Of a stretch of 64,000 bases of DNA, positions 1-9,360 are shown one piece after another. Position 1 is the stretch's first letter. Each line of letters begins with the position of its first letter. The notes under the pieces were generated by a model. The model saw nothing but the letters and a program-made list of their open reading frames with translations, was not told the origin of the DNA and made no database searches. A program made the position numbers and the translations under genes. This DNA comes from Streptococcus sp. S5 (GTDB taxonomy: Bacteria > Bacillota > Bacilli > Lactobacillales > Streptococcaceae): the NCBI RefSeq assembly GCF_034134805.1, contig NZ_CP139419.1, positions 2,046,001 through 2,110,000 on the forward strand. Reading direction: 5' to 3'.

Positions 1-28
1 GGATCCAAAACATCCTAGATTCTTCTCT

Positions 29-655
29 TTATTCATGCCAGTGACGAGCAGGATCAAAAGGTGTCCCTGCTACTTCTGCATCATCCAATTCAATAATGCC
101 TCGTTTTTGAGGAGCATTTGGCAAGTGCAATTCACGCGGACTGCACATCATGCCATAACTTTTTTCTCCACGAAGGGCCCCTGGGAAAATCAAGCTACCA
201 TCCGGCATCATGGCACCTGGAAGAGCGACAATGGTCTTGAGACCCACTCGCGCATTTGGAGCTCCTGCTACGATCTGAACCGTCTTATCTGGTCCAACTG
301 CTACTTGGCAGATATTCAAGTGGTCACTATCTGGATGGGCTACCATTTCAAGGATTTCTCCCACCACAAATTTTGGTTCCCGATCATTGACCAAACGTTC
401 TGCGAAGCCTTCTTTTTCCAATTCTTGGTTCAAACGATCCACTTGCTCATCTGTCAAAAAGACTTGTCCCTTGCCTTCGATGGCGAAGAAAGATGAGGCA
501 TCAAAGATATTCCAGGCAACGGTTTCTTGCTTGTCCTCACGGTAAACGCGTGCCACTTTCCCTTTTCTCTCCACCGCGAGCTTTGCATCTCCACTATTTT
601 TCAAGGTCAGCATCAAGACATCGCCGACTTGTTCTTTGTTGTATGTTACAATCAT
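29..655 (-). CDS. ytpR: YtpR family tRNA-binding domain protein
   Basis: This 208-residue protein has an N-terminal half of the DUF4479 type (about residues 1-90) and a C-terminal OB-fold tRNA-binding domain (about 95-205), the EMAP-II-like module also found at the N terminus of bacterial PheT. Conserved landmarks are HPDSDHL, the VAGAPN segment and the GEKSYGMMCS segment. The family probably binds tRNA or a similar RNA; its exact role is not established. The gene is the last of a three-gene leftward group with the thioredoxin-like and DUF4651 genes, an arrangement I recall from other streptococci. The start is preceded by an AGGAG-type ribosome site. Confidence 0.88.
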   Translation of the reverse strand: MIVTYNKEQVGDVLMLTLKNSGDAKLAVERKGKVARVYREDKQETVAWNIFDASSFFAIEGKGQVFLTDEQVDRLNQELEKEGFAERLVNDREPKFVVGEILEMVAHPDSDHLNICQVAVGPDKTVQIVAGAPNARVGLKTIVALPGAMMPDGSLIFPGALRGEKSYGMMCSPRELHLPNAPQKRGIIELDDAEVAGTPFDPARHWHE

Positions 656-664
656 GATTTTCTC

Positions 665-982
665 CTATTTTAATCCTGCTAAGAATGCTGTAATCTGCGC
701 TTTGGTTTTCCGATCCCGATTGACAAACCGACCGATTTCCTTATCCTTTTCCAGAACAACCAAACTAGGGATCCCATAAACATCCCAGACTTTCGCCAGA
801 TCCATATAGGCATCTCGGTCAATCAAGATAAAGGTAAATTCAGGATTTTCAGTCTCAATCTCCGGCAAAAAAGGCTTGAGGTAACGACAATCCCCACACC
901 AATCTGCTGAAAAGACAAACACTTTCTTGCCATCTTGCTCTACATATGAAGCAATTTCTTCTATAGAACTCGGTATAATCAT
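665..982 (-). CDS. Thioredoxin family protein
   Basis: This is a compact 105-residue thioredoxin fold. The redox motif WCGDC (Cys29 and Cys32) lies in the usual place after the first beta strand, and the cis-proline segment YGIPSLVV sits around residue 75. There is no signal peptide, so it is cytoplasmic. The CGDC motif is not the CGPC of classical thioredoxin, so it is probably an accessory thiol-disulphide reductase whose partner is unknown. It overlaps the upstream DUF4651 gene by four bases and is followed closely by ytpR, so the three are probably co-transcribed. Confidence 0.87.
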   Translation of the reverse strand: MIIPSSIEEIASYVEQDGKKVFVFSADWCGDCRYLKPFLPEIETENPEFTFILIDRDAYMDLAKVWDVYGIPSLVVLEKDKEIGRFVNRDRKTKAQITAFLAGLK

Positions 983-1269
983 AGTTTTTCCTCTTCGTAA
1001 TGCAAGAGACCGTCCTCGTAGACAAAGCGGTAATGGCGCTCATCTTCAAAAATGACACCACCTACTAAGCGCTCTTCACTAGACTCGTAGAGTTCCACAT
1101 ACAGAGTCGCAATCGTCCCCATGGCTTCCATTTGCTCCCGTACTTCTGCTACCAATTCTTCTTGGGTACGAAGACGCTTTTGATCTTTGGCAATTTTATA
1201 AACACCGGCCGCAAGAGCTCCTGCACTTGCTAGAGCCAGACTAGACAAAATAATTTTTTTAGCTTTCAT
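979..1269 (-). CDS. DUF4651 family small membrane-anchored protein
   Basis: The chosen start is the ATG at 1269, giving 96 residues that begin MKAKKIILSS. A longer reading from a TTG at 1305 would run through the -10 and -35 boxes of a good promoter and is rejected. The N terminus has a short hydrophobic stretch (about residues 6-22) that could anchor the protein. The remainder is charged and probably exposed. It resembles DUF4651 proteins of streptococci, with no known function. It is first in a leftward operon with the thioredoxin-like gene and ytpR. The predicted transcription start falls almost on the ATG, so the mRNA may be leaderless. Confidence 0.75.
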   Translation of the reverse strand: MKAKKIILSSLALASAGALAAGVYKIAKDQKRLRTQEELVAEVREQMEAMGTIATLYVELYESSEERLVGGVIFEDERHYRFVYEDGLLHYEEEKL

Positions 1270-1276
1270 AGTGCCT

Positions 1277-1305
1277 ATTGTAACACAAAATAAGCAGAGG
1301 GACAA
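1277..1305 (-). promoter_or_regulatory. Promoter of the DUF4651-thioredoxin-ytpR operon
   Basis: Reading leftward there is TTGTCC, a 17-base spacer and TACAAT, and the -10 box is extended by TG (TGTTACAAT). The A of the downstream ATG lies only 8 bases past the -10 box, so transcription would start at or next to the start codon. Only a weak purine run precedes the ATG. Confidence 0.6.
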
Positions 1306-1334
1306 CGGTCTAAGCTGGATCTCTCCCTCTGCTT
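1292..1334. repeat. Perfect 11-bp inverted repeat in the divergent promoter region
   Basis: The arms AAGCAGAGGGA (1292-1302) and TCCCTCTGCTT (1324-1334) are perfect complements separated by 21 bases. The left arm overlaps the -35 box of the leftward promoter. A T run follows the right arm on the plus strand, as in a terminator, but no plus-strand gene ends here. It could be an operator or a terminator for a short rightward transcript. Confidence 0.5.
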
Positions 1335-1380
1335 TTTGGGACTGATTTCCATAATAACGCTACCATCCTTGTATAAAAAG

Positions 1381-1389
1381 TGATAAAAT
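1381..1389 (+). promoter_or_regulatory. Extended -10 element for pepA
   Basis: TGATAAAAT is an extended -10 box 22 bases upstream of the pepA ATG. The -35 region is weak. A ribosome site AGAAGG lies just before the start codon. Confidence 0.5.
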
Positions 1390-1411
1390 AGCATCAGAAA
1401 GAAGGTAACCT

Positions 1412-2476
1412 ATGACTGATTTATTTTCTAAAATCAAAGAAGTAACTGAAATCCCTGCTATCTCAGGTCATGAAGCTCCTGTACGGGATTATTTGCGCCA
1501 ACAATTGACCCCTCATGTGGACGAAATCGTGACAGATGGTCTCGGTGGGATCTTTGGGGTGAAACACTCAACAGCAGCCGATGCTCCTCGTATCTTAGTA
1601 GCTGCCCACATGGACGAAGTTGGTTTTATGATCAGCGAAATCAAAGCTGACGGAACTTTCCGTGTTGTCCCAATCGGAGGTTGGAATCCGATGGTCGTTA
1701 GCAGCCAACGCTTCAAACTCTTTACACGTGACGGACGTGAATACCCTGCGATTTCAGGATCTGTTCCTCCTCATTTGACACGTGGAACAGGTGGACCAAC
1801 CGTACCTGCCATTAGCGACATCGTCTTTGATGCAGGCTTTAGCTCTAAAGCCGAAGCTGAAAGCTATGGGGTCCGTCCTGGAGATACCTTGGTCCCAGAT
1901 AGCTCTGCGATTCTCACTGCTAATGGTAAAAACGTCATCTCCAAAGCATGGGATAACCGCTACGGCGTCTTGATGGTCAGCGAATTGGCCAAGAGTCTTT
2001 CTGGACAAGCCTTAAACAACGAACTCTATGTAGGAGCCAACGTTCAAGAAGAAGTGGGACTTCGTGGAGCCCACACTTCAACCACTAAATTTGATCCTGA
2101 AATCTTCCTTGCTGTAGACTGTTCGCCAGCAGCCGATGTCTTTGGAGACCAAGGCGCGATTGGGGAAGGAACACTGCTTCGCTTCTATGATCCAGGTCAC
2201 ATCATGCTACCAAATATGAAAGATTTCTTGCTCACTACTGCTGAAGAAGCAGGTATCAAATTCCAATACTATTGTGCCAAAGGTGGTACCGATGCAGGTG
2301 CAGCGCACTTGAAGAACGGCGGAGTCCCATCAACCACTATTGGTGTCTGTGCACGTTACATCCACTCTCACCAAACCCTCTATGCCATGGATGATTTCTT
2401 GCAAGCGCAAGCCTTCTTACAAGCATTGGTTAAGAAATTGGATCGCTCTACAGTTGATTTGATCAAACACTATTAA
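1412..2476 (+). CDS. pepA: Glutamyl aminopeptidase PepA (M42 family)
   Basis: This is a 354-residue M42 metalloaminopeptidase, the usual length for the streptococcal and lactococcal PepA family. Metal ligands are visible in the order AAHMDEVG (His near 70), AWDNRYG (Asp near 191), VQEEVGLRGA (catalytic and metal Glu pair), AVDCSP, and a final His in the YIHSH segment. The family forms large cytoplasmic oligomers that remove N-terminal Glu or Asp from peptides imported during growth on protein. It is transcribed divergently from the DUF4651 operon, has its own promoter, and is followed by a short GC-rich hairpin and the first copy of a structured repeat. Confidence 0.93.
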   Translation: MTDLFSKIKEVTEIPAISGHEAPVRDYLRQQLTPHVDEIVTDGLGGIFGVKHSTAADAPRILVAAHMDEVGFMISEIKADGTFRVVPIGGWNPMVVSSQRFKLFTRDGREYPAISGSVPPHLTRGTGGPTVPAISDIVFDAGFSSKAEAESYGVRPGDTLVPDSSAILTANGKNVISKAWDNRYGVLMVSELAKSLSGQALNNELYVGANVQEEVGLRGAHTSTTKFDPEIFLAVDCSPAADVFGDQGAIGEGTLLRFYDPGHIMLPNMKDFLLTTAEEAGIKFQYYCAKGGTDAGAAHLKNGGVPSTTIGVCARYIHSHQTLYAMDDFLQAQAFLQALVKKLDRSTVDLIKHY

Positions 2477-2492
2477 ACAACATCTATCACGA

Positions 2493-2510
2493 AGCCCCGT
2501 AAGGGGCTTT
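2493..2510 (+). terminator. Terminator hairpin after pepA
   Basis: The arms AGCCCC and GGGGCT flank a GTAA loop and are followed by only three T residues. The stem is strong but the U tract is short. The structured repeat begins seven bases later. Confidence 0.6.
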
Positions 2511-2516
2511 CAGATC

Positions 2517-2671
2517 GAGGATAAAATCCTCTTAAAAACTTTCCTTAGGTGAGTACGGACGTCTGCGAACTTCTCCGAAGTTCCAAGACTAATTATTGAG
2601 CCTGAGGTCTCAATAATTCCGAGTGCCTGAAACTGAGTCGTTTCAGGCACTTTTCTCACAGCGGAAAGTTT
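2517..2671 (+). repeat. Structured intergenic repeat, copy 1
   Basis: This is one of three full-length copies (with 4454-4609 on plus and 42169-42323 on minus) and one fragment (38323-38362 on minus). In order it holds a small hairpin GAGGAT/ATCCTC; an outer stem AAACTTTCC that pairs with GGAAAGTTT at the far end; an inner GTGAG/CTCAC pair; a hairpin GAACTTC/GAAGTTC extended by GTCT/AGAC; a hairpin ATTATTGAG/CTCAATAAT; and a long hairpin GTGCCTGAAAC/GTTTCAGGCAC. Stem bases change in pairs between copies. It is not a protein gene. It does not match BOX or RUP elements as I remember them. Confidence 0.85.
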
Positions 2672-2834
2672 AAGTACACCCTGCAATGACCTTAATAGAC
2701 TACCTCATTTTATTTGTTTAGCATCACTTAGGTTATTTTATGTAAAAAATATGCCTGAACAATCAAATTCTATGATGTCTAACCTCATCTTAGGAAAGTA
2801 TCTTAGAATATTTTATCTTCCATCTGTTTTCTGA

Positions 2835-2840
2835 TATAAT
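2835..2840 (+). promoter_or_regulatory. -10 element for the DUF1846 gene
   Basis: TATAAT is preceded by TGA, giving an extended -10 box (TGATATAAT from 2832). The start codon used here is at 2923, so the leader would be about 75 nt. The 160 bases between the structured repeat and this box are AT-rich and show no gene. Confidence 0.6.
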
Positions 2841-2922
2841 ATGAAAGAATGAAATGGTAGGGACGGAACACTCATCCTTGGATTTGTGTGGCAGGCCCTT
2901 CCCTTATATACAGGAGTTTTAC

Positions 2923-4407
2923 ATGAAAAAACAAGCTTTTAGTTCTGAAAAGTATTTGAACTTGCAACGTGACCACATTATTGAGCGGATCAACCAATTC
3001 GATGGCAAGCTCTACCTTGAATTTGGTGGTAAGATGTTAGAAGACTTCCACGCTGCTCGTGTCCTCCCTGGATACGAACCAGACAATAAGATCAAGTTGC
3101 TCCAAGAATTGCGCGACCAAGTGGAAATTGTCATTGCCATCAATGCCAACAATATTGAGCACTCAAAAGCCCGTGGGGATCTAGGAATTTCTTATGATCA
3201 AGAAGTGCTACGTTTGATCGACAAATTCAATGAATTGGGGATCTTTGTAGGCTCTGTTGTCATCACCCAATATGCTGGACAAGCTGCAGCAGACGCCTTT
3301 CGCAAACAACTGGACAAGAGCGGCATCGCCTCTTATCTCCACTATCCGATCAAGGGCTATCCGACCGATATGGACCACATCATCTCTCCTGAAGGGATGG
3401 GGAAAAATGACTACATCAAGACTAGCCGCAATTTGGTCGTTGTAACGGCTCCTGGACCTGGTTCTGGTAAGCTGGCAACTTGTATGTCCAATATGTACCA
3501 TGACCAATTAAATGGGATCAAATCAGGTTATGCTAAGTTTGAAACCTTCCCAGTATGGAATCTTCCTTTGCACCACCCAGTTAACTTGGCTTATGAAGCA
3601 GCGACTGCAGATCTAGACGATGTCAATATGATCGATCCTTTCCACCTCCAAACCTACGGGGAAACAACGGTCAATTACAACCGCGATATCGAAATCTTCC
3701 CTGTCTTGAAGCGCATGTTGGAACGCATCTTAGGAACCTCTCCTTACGCGTCTCCAACAGACATGGGCGTCAACATGGTTGGCTTTGCCATTGTGGACAA
3801 TGACGCTGCGATTGAAGCTTCCCAACAAGAAATCATCCGTCGCTATTACCAAACTATCTTGGATGTTAAAGCAGAGCGTGTCGGTGAAGGAGCTGTCAAG
3901 AAGATTGAGCTCTTGATGAATGATTTGGGCATTACTCCAAATGACCGGAAAGTGACTGTTCTTGCTCGTCAAAAAGAAGAAGAAACAGGTGAGCCAGCCT
4001 TGGCCCTTGAATTGCCAAACGGCGAGATGGTAACCGGAAAAACCTCTGATCTCTTTGGCCCAACCGCAGCCCTCTTGATCAATGCGATCAAGAAATTGGC
4101 GCATATTGATAAAGAAACCAAATTAATCGAGCCAGAATACGTCCAACCTATCCAAGGCTTGAAGATCAATCATTTGGGTAGCCGTAACCCTCGTCTTCAC
4201 TCAAACGAGATCCTCATTGCCCTAGCCATTACAGCTATGACCAATGAAGACGCTAAGCTTGCTATGCAAGAATTAGGCAAGTTGAAAGGCAGCGAAGCCC
4301 ATTCAACCGTGATGCTGACAGACGAAGACAAGAACGTCCTTCGCAAGCTCGGTATCAACGTCACCATGGATCCTGTCTACCAATACGATCGCTTATATCG
4401 TAAATAA
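2923..4407 (+). CDS. DUF1846 domain-containing protein
   Basis: This 494-residue protein is typical in length for the DUF1846 family. The start at [11 protein letters not shown] is chosen because CAGGAG lies nine bases upstream; an in-frame ATG at 2854 has no ribosome site. A glycine-rich APGPGSGK segment near residue 180 looks like a phosphate-binding loop, and long stretches around it are strongly conserved in the family as I remember it. Structures exist for relatives but the biochemical function is unknown. It is monocistronic, with its own extended -10 promoter upstream and two terminator-like hairpins around a structured repeat downstream. Confidence 0.87.
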   Translation: MKKQAFSSEKYLNLQRDHIIERINQFDGKLYLEFGGKMLEDFHAARVLPGYEPDNKIKLLQELRDQVEIVIAINANNIEHSKARGDLGISYDQEVLRLIDKFNELGIFVGSVVITQYAGQAAADAFRKQLDKSGIASYLHYPIKGYPTDMDHIISPEGMGKNDYIKTSRNLVVVTAPGPGSGKLATCMSNMYHDQLNGIKSGYAKFETFPVWNLPLHHPVNLAYEAATADLDDVNMIDPFHLQTYGETTVNYNRDIEIFPVLKRMLERILGTSPYASPTDMGVNMVGFAIVDNDAAIEASQQEIIRRYYQTILDVKAERVGEGAVKKIELLMNDLGITPNDRKVTVLARQKEEETGEPALALELPNGEMVTGKTSDLFGPTAALLINAIKKLAHIDKETKLIEPEYVQPIQGLKINHLGSRNPRLHSNEILIALAITAMTNEDAKLAMQELGKLKGSEAHSTVMLTDEDKNVLRKLGINVTMDPVYQYDRLYRK

Positions 4408-4421
4408 ACTCAGACAAACAA

Positions 4422-4447
4422 AAACAATCCCTGCTCTAGGAATTGTT
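4422..4447 (+). terminator. Imperfect terminator hairpin after the DUF1846 gene
   Basis: The arms AACAATCC and GGAATTGTT pair with one bulged A. There is no U tract. The left arm resembles the left arm of the perfect terminator at 4694-4722, on the other side of the structured repeat, as if one terminator had been duplicated or split. Confidence 0.4.
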
Positions 4448-4453
4448 CAGATT

Positions 4454-4609
4454 GAAGACAAAGTCTTCTTAAAAAACTTTCCTTAGGTGAGTACGGACGT
4501 CAGCGAACTTCTATGAAGTTCCATGACTAATTATTGAGCCTAAGGTCTCAATAATTCCGAGTGCCTGAAACTGAGTCGTTTCAGGCACTTTTCTCACGGC
4601 TGAAAGTTT
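4454..4609 (+). repeat. Structured intergenic repeat, copy 2
   Basis: This copy is collinear with copy 1 at 2517-2671 and differs at a few positions that mostly preserve pairing. The first hairpin is GAAGAC/GTCTTC instead of GAGGAT/ATCCTC, and the base of the second hairpin is GTCA/TGAC instead of GTCT/AGAC. The third and fourth hairpin stems are identical to copy 1. It lies downstream of the DUF1846 gene on the same strand. Confidence 0.85.
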
Positions 4610-4693
4610 CAGAATATGATTGAATAACTATAACGAGTATAATTTTTAAAGAATTGATTAAATTTTATTAAAGATTCGTTTCTCTACGCTCTC

Positions 4694-4722
4694 AACAATC
4701 CCTCGAACAGGGATTGTTTTTT
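4694..4722 (+). terminator. Intrinsic terminator downstream of the DUF1846 gene and repeat
   Basis: A perfect ten-base stem AACAATCCCT/AGGGATTGTT with a five-base loop is followed by a run of T residues. It would end transcripts that pass through the DUF1846 gene and repeat copy 2. The converging folBK gene ends at 4745; leftward the hairpin lacks a U tract. Confidence 0.8.
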
Positions 4723-4744
4723 ATTATGATGCAAAGAAGAGAGA

Positions 4745-5563
4745 CTATTTGACAGCCTCCCATAATTGGCGAATGGGCTTTCTTTGAACAGGGTCCACAA
4801 AATGAGGAGCAATTTCATTCAAAGACTCTAGGACAAAGGCACGTTCTGCCACATAAGGATGCGGCAAGATCAAGTTTGGACTGTAACAAATGGTGTCCTC
4901 CATATAGAGCAGATCTAGATCGATCACACGTGGCCCCCACTTGATCTCACGGACACGCCCCATTTCCTGCTCAATGGCAAGTAAGGTCTCTAGTAAATCC
5001 TCTGGGGTCATCCAGGTTTCAACCTCTGCCACCTGATTCAAAAAGGTGTCCTGCTCCACCCCTCCCCAAGGTTCTGTTTCAATCCTTGTGGATGTCTGAA
5101 GAAGACGAATGCCTCGATCCTTGATTTTTTCTAGCGCCGTCTCTAGTTGCAGTTGTTTATCTCCCATATTGGTGCCAAGCCCAATAAAGGCCCGTTTTTT
5201 CTCCCGTTCGATTGTCACCGAACAAGTCTCTAATGGCAAGGGAACAGGAGCCCAGGGCTTTTTCAACTCCAGACGAACTTTTTCTACAAAGGCATAGCTT
5301 TCAAAAATCTTTTGCACCAACTGAAAGGCCACCGTTTCAATCAGATCGATCTTTTCTACCTGCATCCACTCGGTCAACTGTTCCGCCAAGATCCCGTAAT
5401 GGATCGAAGCTTCCAAATCACCTGTGCGGGCAGCGCGAGTCATCTCATAATCTATCCATAGGTCTAGGACAAAGCGTTGTCCTAATTCTTTTTCTGCTGG
5501 AAAAACACCGTGATAGGCGTATACCTCTAAGTCCTTGATCCGTAATTGATCCACTCTGTTCAC
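4745..5563 (-). CDS. folBK: Bifunctional dihydroneopterin aldolase / HPPK (FolB-FolK fusion)
   Basis: This 272-residue fusion corresponds to pneumococcal SulD. Residues 1-118 form the dihydroneopterin aldolase, with the [15 protein letters not shown] motif near the start. Residues 128-272 form 6-hydroxymethyl-7,8-dihydropterin pyrophosphokinase, with IGLGTNMGD and the RVIDLDLLY signature. Together they convert dihydroneopterin to the pyrophosphate used by FolP. The gene is the last of the leftward folate operon folP-folC-folE-folBK and starts shortly after the folE stop codon. The fusion and gene order fit a streptococcus. Confidence 0.95.
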   Translation of the reverse strand: MNRVDQLRIKDLEVYAYHGVFPAEKELGQRFVLDLWIDYEMTRAARTGDLEASIHYGILAEQLTEWMQVEKIDLIETVAFQLVQKIFESYAFVEKVRLELKKPWAPVPLPLETCSVTIEREKKRAFIGLGTNMGDKQLQLETALEKIKDRGIRLLQTSTRIETEPWGGVEQDTFLNQVAEVETWMTPEDLLETLLAIEQEMGRVREIKWGPRVIDLDLLYMEDTICYSPNLILPHPYVAERAFVLESLNEIAPHFVDPVQRKPIRQLWEAVK

Positions 5564-5579
5564 CTCTTATAGCCAGCCA

Positions 5580-6134
5580 TTAGTGGCCCATGAGTTTATA
5601 GGCTTCATTTTTTAAGTCTTTATCTGTCGCAAGCAGTCCACGCGCAGCAGTTGTCACTGTAGCGGTCCCAGGTTTACGGACACCACGCATGTTCATACAC
5701 ATATGCTCTGCTTCTACCCAGACAAGTGCTCCTTGTGCTCCAAGATATTCCATCAAGGCATCTGCGATTTCTACCGTCAAACGTTCCTGAATCTGTGGCT
5801 TTTTAGCATAAACTTCAACCGTACGAGCCAGTTTGGAAAGCCCAGCCACACGGCCATTTGGAATGTAGGCAATGTGCACTTTTCCATAAAATGGTAAAAA
5901 GTGATGCTCACACATGGAATGGAAGAAGATATCCTTCTCGACCACCATATTGTTATCAATGATTTCAAATGATTTAGACAGGTGCTCTTCTGCTGTCTGC
6001 CCTAGTCCTGCAAAGATTTCTTGGTACATCTTGGCAATGCGGGTCGGCGTTTCCTGAAGTCCCTCACGGTTCTCATCTTCACCGACTGCCTCGATGATCA
6101 TTTTCACTGCTTCTTCAATTTTCTTTGTATCCAT
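5580..6134 (-). CDS. folE: GTP cyclohydrolase I
   Basis: This 184-residue type I GTP cyclohydrolase makes 7,8-dihydroneopterin triphosphate from GTP, the entry step of folate synthesis. Zinc and active-site segments are present: CEHHFLPF near residue 77, the QERLT segment, and the HMCMNMRG region near 147. The length is normal for a streptococcal enzyme without a long N-terminal extension. It lies between folC and folBK with short gaps, so it shares their transcript, and it corresponds to pneumococcal SulC. Confidence 0.96.
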   Translation of the reverse strand: MDTKKIEEAVKMIIEAVGEDENREGLQETPTRIAKMYQEIFAGLGQTAEEHLSKSFEIIDNNMVVEKDIFFHSMCEHHFLPFYGKVHIAYIPNGRVAGLSKLARTVEVYAKKPQIQERLTVEIADALMEYLGAQGALVWVEAEHMCMNMRGVRKPGTATVTTAARGLLATDKDLKNEAYKLMGH

Positions 6135-6142
6135 ATCATCTC

Positions 6143-7453
6143 CTAGTTGGATTTTTCTGTTTTTAATAAATAAGGTCGTACCTTGCTAAGGAAGTAGAGC
6201 GACCCCGTTACAATGAGGAGCTCATCGCCTTTTGCTTGCCAGTTTTGTAGAAACTCTTGCCAGTTGACTTCCTCAAGCTGATGCTTTTTCGCAGCAGCTC
6301 TTATCTCTTCTTGAGAATAGGCTCTTGGATCTTCAAAGGTTGTGAGGATCAAGCGACTATTTTCCAGTTCCTGCCACTGAATGAGCATCTCTTCTAAAGC
6401 TTTGGTCCGGATGCAGGTAAAAAGAATGGTCTTTTTTTGACTTGGGAAAAGTTCCCGAAGACTTGCGATTAAAGGCGCAACGGCGTGGGGGTTATGGGCC
6501 CCATCTAGCAAGATCATGGGATTTTGTGAGACCACTTCCATCCGGCCAGGCCAGACGACTTGATGCAAGGCCTCATCCACTAACTCTCTTGACAAGAGTT
6601 CACGCCCTGCTCTTTCAAAAAGTATATCACAGATACTAATCGCGAGAGCTGCATTTCTGGCCTGGTGATGGCCTAAGAGCGCTACTTGATAAGAGACTTT
6701 TTCTCTTTTGGAACTGTGATAAGAAAAGGATTGGCCCGATAGACAAGAGGCTTCTAGCTCAACTTGGTAATCTCTGTCATAGGCTGTTATCGGTGCCTGC
6801 TTCTGAATCGCAATGCCTTCAATGACTTGGCTAGCTTCTGTATCTAATTTCCCTAGAACCAGAGGAATTCCTGGCTTAATGATGCCTGCCTTTTCACGGG
6901 CAATGGAAGCCAGATCTGGACCCAAAAGGGCGACATGATCCAAGCCAATCGAAGTGATCGCGGTTAGAACGGGCTGGCAGACATTAGTACTGTCAAGTCG
7001 TCCCCCCATACCGACTTCCATGATCACATAATCCAGCTCCTCGTGAGCAAAATAATCATAGGCGATGGCCGTCATCACTTCAAATTCAGTCAACCCTTGA
7101 AAGACGGCCTTTGATTGTTCAGCTTGCAGGAGCTGCTGGTAACTATCCAGGTAGGTTTGCAGGTCTTGATCCGCAATGGCTTCGCCATTAATGGTGATTT
7201 GGTCATTGTAATGGATCAGATAAGGAGAGGTAAAGACTCCAACGCGTAAACCTGCCTGTCTCAAGAGTTGGGACAAGGTAGCAATGGTAGATCCTTTGCC
7301 ATTGGTCCCCGCAACATGAATGACCCGACAGTCTAGGTGAGGATTTCCTCTCAAAGCCAAGAGAGCTTCCATGCGCTCCAAGCCGAAATGTGGATCTTGG
7401 GAACGATAGGCTTCTAGCCAACGAAGATCCAACTGATGTTCTTTTGTCTTCAT
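6143..7453 (-). CDS. folC: Folylpolyglutamate synthase / dihydrofolate synthase
   Basis: This is a 436-residue Mur-ligase-type enzyme. The phosphate loop GTNGKGS lies near residue 50, the DHVALLG segment near 170 and the GAHNPHA segment near 310. It adds glutamate to dihydropteroate and to reduced folates. It begins directly after the folP stop codon with no gap, so translation of the two is probably coupled. It corresponds to pneumococcal SulB. Confidence 0.94.
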   Translation of the reverse strand: MKTKEHQLDLRWLEAYRSQDPHFGLERMEALLALRGNPHLDCRVIHVAGTNGKGSTIATLSQLLRQAGLRVGVFTSPYLIHYNDQITINGEAIADQDLQTYLDSYQQLLQAEQSKAVFQGLTEFEVMTAIAYDYFAHEELDYVIMEVGMGGRLDSTNVCQPVLTAITSIGLDHVALLGPDLASIAREKAGIIKPGIPLVLGKLDTEASQVIEGIAIQKQAPITAYDRDYQVELEASCLSGQSFSYHSSKREKVSYQVALLGHHQARNAALAISICDILFERAGRELLSRELVDEALHQVVWPGRMEVVSQNPMILLDGAHNPHAVAPLIASLRELFPSQKKTILFTCIRTKALEEMLIQWQELENSRLILTTFEDPRAYSQEEIRAAAKKHQLEEVNWQEFLQNWQAKGDELLIVTGSLYFLSKVRPYLLKTEKSN

Positions 7454-8556
<1,103 letters not shown>

Positions 8557-8559
<3 letters not shown>

Positions 8560-9288
8560 TAATTTATCATGGAAGAAAACTCTCCATACTGGCAATAAAC
8601 AAAGGAGTATGACCACTGGATAGTAATAAGCCAGCGCATTCAAGGTCATATGAAGGCAAATGCTATACTCGATCCGCTTGTAGCGATAAGCCACCCAAGT
8701 TAAGATCAAGGACATGCCTCCGTAAGCTACCCATTCCCCTAGGGTACTCGGTCCATGTAAGTAAGTAAAAAAGAGAGCACCGGCTAGATAACCGATCGGT
8801 TCTGCCCCTCGAAAGATCAAACGAGGGATGATGGCCCGACAGAGCAGCTCTTCTAGAATCGGAGCGACAAGGATCACGACCATGCCCATAGCAAGAAAAG
8901 GAGCATGAGATTGCAGTTCATTCAGAGCCGCTTGGTTTGCTGTTGTACCACCTGCCTCTTCTTTCAACAAGGGATAGGCTAGCAGGTTATTAGCCATCAA
9001 CAAGAGAAGAAAAAGAAAATTTCTCCCTAGAGCCGGCCAGGTTATGACCCGAACATCTAAGTTCTCCAGAGGGCTCATCTTGATGACCTTATAAAAAACA
9101 AAGAACACCGCCACTGTCACCAAGAGAGTGAGGATAGTGATCCACCTTTCATCCATTCCTTCTTGAAGGGAATAAACCATAGTGATGAGGGGGAATTGTG
9201 AGAGAAAGAATAAGGGCACAAAAAGAAGGAGCCAGAGGGCATTCTGACATAATGGGTGCTCTCGAATAAAAGACTGTATATTTTTCAA
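8557..9288 (-). CDS. CPBP family intramembrane metalloprotease
   Basis: This 243-residue protein is strongly hydrophobic with about seven membrane segments. It carries the CPBP (CAAX protease and bacteriocin-processing, formerly Abi) motifs: EELLCR near residue 146 for the EExxxR box, FFTYLHG near 175 for FxxxH, and HMTLNA near 220 for HxxxN. Such proteins cleave substrates within the membrane. In lactic acid bacteria some accompany bacteriocin or immunity genes, but no such gene is adjacent here. It lies alone between ackA and folP, and the folP promoter overlaps its stop codon. Confidence 0.85.
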
Positions 9289-9305
9289 TGGACAACCTCT
9301 TTCTT

Positions 9306-9346
9306 GTATAAAATAAGAAGACTGGGGCTTTCGCCTCCAGCCTTCT
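9306..9346 (-). terminator. Intrinsic terminator after ackA
   Basis: Leftward, a GC-rich stem (AGAAGGCTGG against CCAGTCTTCT with a further GGC/GCC pair) is followed by TTATTTTA. It closes the comG-ytxK-ackA region. Confidence 0.7.
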
Positions 9347-9360
9347 CACTTTATTTCAGT

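Noticed and set aside
2517..2671. BOX or RUP element
   Set aside because: The general design (hairpins joined by constant segments) is similar, but the sequences do not match the boxA/boxB/boxC or RUP sequences I recall.
2854..2922. N-terminal extension of the DUF1846 protein
   Set aside because: The ATG at 2854 lacks a ribosome site, while the ATG at 2923 has CAGGAG at the right distance and gives the usual family length.
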